10,673 bases of DNA from Basidiobolus heterosporus B8920 (Eukaryota; Basidiobolomycota; Basidiobolomycetes; Basidiobolales; Basidiobolaceae): assembly GCA_000697455.1 (NCBI GenBank), contig JNET01031904.1, forward strand, positions 1 through 10,673. The letters are read 5' to 3'. The notes below the pieces were generated by a model. That model saw only the letters and a list, made by a program, of their open reading frames with translations. It searched no databases and was not told the DNA's origin. This document shows positions 9,603 through 10,673 of this stretch, one piece after another; position 1 is the stretch's first letter; each line of letters begins with the position of its first letter. A program made the translations under genes and the position numbers.

Positions 9603-10021
9603 AAGTCTTGGGAGTGCGTATCGCTAAGGCCTCGTGAAGTTATTGGCGATTACTTGGTGGCCCATTGATCTCGTGTATATCGTGTGTATAATCTTTATTT
9701 TGACTGTATACATCTGACAACTTATTGGAATCGATCCGTCAGTAGAGTGTGTGGCAGGAGTATTTTCTGGGGTATTATGAGAATAGTTGCGAAACTAAGT
9801 GATTTAAGTGCATGTTTATGTAGCATATATGGTATATTGAGAAACTAGTATGTATCCATTTTTTACCATCTATCAGCTAAAATTCCCGGTCTACACCTAG
9901 TTCTGACGCACTCACTATTGGGTAAGTTGTCCTTGTATTTGGGCATATTCTCTGGAGACAAATAGAGCTTAAGATTTCAAATAAAGTACCTCTACCGTGT
10001 GTATTTAAACGAGGGTGTCTA

Positions 10022-10062
10022 TTCATAGTTCAACGAGATACTAGAGCTAGTATCACTATGAA
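10022..10062. repeat. interrupted inverted repeat, 16 bp paired
   Basis: TTCATAGT (10022-10029) pairs with ACTATGAA (10055-10062), and GATACTAG (10037-10044) pairs with CTAGTATC (10047-10054). Both arms are perfect. The left side has a 7-base unpaired insert (TCAACGA) and the centre has 2 bases. It could form a bulged hairpin or cruciform. No gene or mobile element end is recognisable on either side. Confidence 0.85.
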
Positions 10063-10602
10063 CGGCCTCTTGAGCCCAGCGTAGATGGTTGCTTTCCTTC
10101 ATGTATCTCAAACAAGCAATCACCATGGTGGTCCAATTAGCGTGACTTATGTCAGCTAGCACGAGAACCTCAAGCCAGGTAATACCCATTTTCCACACGT
10201 TTCTGAAATCGAATTTTCCATACTTGCTGCGATCTTAGATATTCCAAGTGCCAAGTGCCTATTACTCACTTTGTATTGGATATGACGAATTGATTAAATA
10301 TACTATTTATCTTAGCTTCGATTCCATGTGGAGATTACATGAGTTCAAACCTGGCTATCCTGAGGATTTGATTAATCGGTAGCAATATCCTTACTTCGAT
10401 CTCATTCAGTCTAGGTTCTACAGTGTCCAATAGTTTCAAGGATGCTTGGTTTGATGTTATCGGAACATGAATTTAGGGGCGGTCCCTACATTGATGGAGT
10501 CACGTCACTTGATTACAGGATTAATTTGCTTGACACGATATTCGCTGAGAACGCGATTTCTTGCTTTACCACTGATCCTGATAAGTTGTAATATCTGTGG
10601 AA

Positions 10603-10673
10603 ATGGAGGACGTTTCAAATAATAGCGCCGCAGGGCTTAATAATGTTGCCCATGATACCAAATTAGATGAATC
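10603..10673 (+). CDS. possible start of an unrecognised gene, cut by the window edge
   Basis: An ATG at 10603 (purine at -3, G at +4) opens a frame that stays open for 23 codons to the edge and begins MEDVSNNSAAGLNNVAHD. An in-frame TAA lies at 10582. The N-terminus is polar and could be a disordered leader of a real protein. So short an open stretch is easily random, and no family is recognisable. Confidence 0.2.
   Translation, partial: MEDVSNNSAAGLNNVAHDTKLDE

Larger units (their letters stand above)
8862..10602. other. gene-poor right flank
   Basis: No gene is supported between the Cyc8 stop codon and the right edge. It contains an 8-T run (9145-9152), a short CGAGA-GAGA-TCTCG hairpin (9125-9138), a short CA repeat (about 9590-9602), an AATAAA near 9979 and the interrupted inverted repeat at 10022-10062. 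One plus frame (9328-9717, broken by one stop or perhaps a 45-nt intron) looks somewhat coding-like and is treated as a finding. Confidence 0.45.

Noticed and set aside
10022-10234. 71-codon minus-strand open stretch with several internal ATGs
   Set aside because: Around a dozen open stretches this long are expected by chance in six frames of this window, and it runs into the inverted repeat.

Overview
The window comes from a eukaryotic nuclear genome, almost certainly a fungus. It holds two confidently identified host genes, arranged divergently, with long gene-poor flanks. The evidence for a fungus is an intron-rich gene for the corepressor Cyc8/Ssn6 (Tup1 partner). Its introns are all very short (54-74 nt) and usually carry a CTRAY-type branch sequence near the 3' end. 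I cannot name the species. The many tiny introns and flanks of more than 1.5 kb would fit an early-diverging or otherwise non-yeast fungus, but that is inference.

Layout: positions 1-1735 hold no gene I can support, apart from the 3' end signals of the next gene. Positions 1736-2350 on the minus strand are a complete, intronless gene for cytosolic 60S ribosomal protein eL15. Upstream of it (to about 2515) lies a pyrimidine-rich promoter/leader region that may contain a 5'UTR intron. Positions 2515-5694 are intergenic, with small repeats and a perfect 16-bp palindrome at 4487-4502. Positions 5695-8861 on the plus strand are the complete Cyc8/Ssn6 gene. I reconstructed it as 12 exons (2499 nt, 832 codons plus stop) by walking the ten TPR repeats through splice sites. 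Positions 8862-10673 hold no recognisable gene. They contain an interrupted inverted repeat at 10022-10062, one unrecognised open stretch ending in a hydrophobic segment (9328-9717), and a possible but unproven gene start at the right edge.

The two genes are not functionally coupled in any obvious way. One is a ribosome component. The other is a TPR scaffold that bridges DNA-bound repressors to Tup1 and chromatin. Their start codons are about 3.3 kb apart.

The most interesting points are in the splicing of the Cyc8 gene. Intron 2 is 57 nt, a multiple of three, without an in-frame stop, and weak at both splice sites, so retention would insert 19 residues inside TPR 2. Introns 2 and 10 share an unusual GTTGGT donor with a second GT four bases downstream, and use of the second GT would bring an immediate stop in both cases. 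I found no mobile element, viral relic, CRISPR array or tRNA, and no clear sign of a new multi-gene system.
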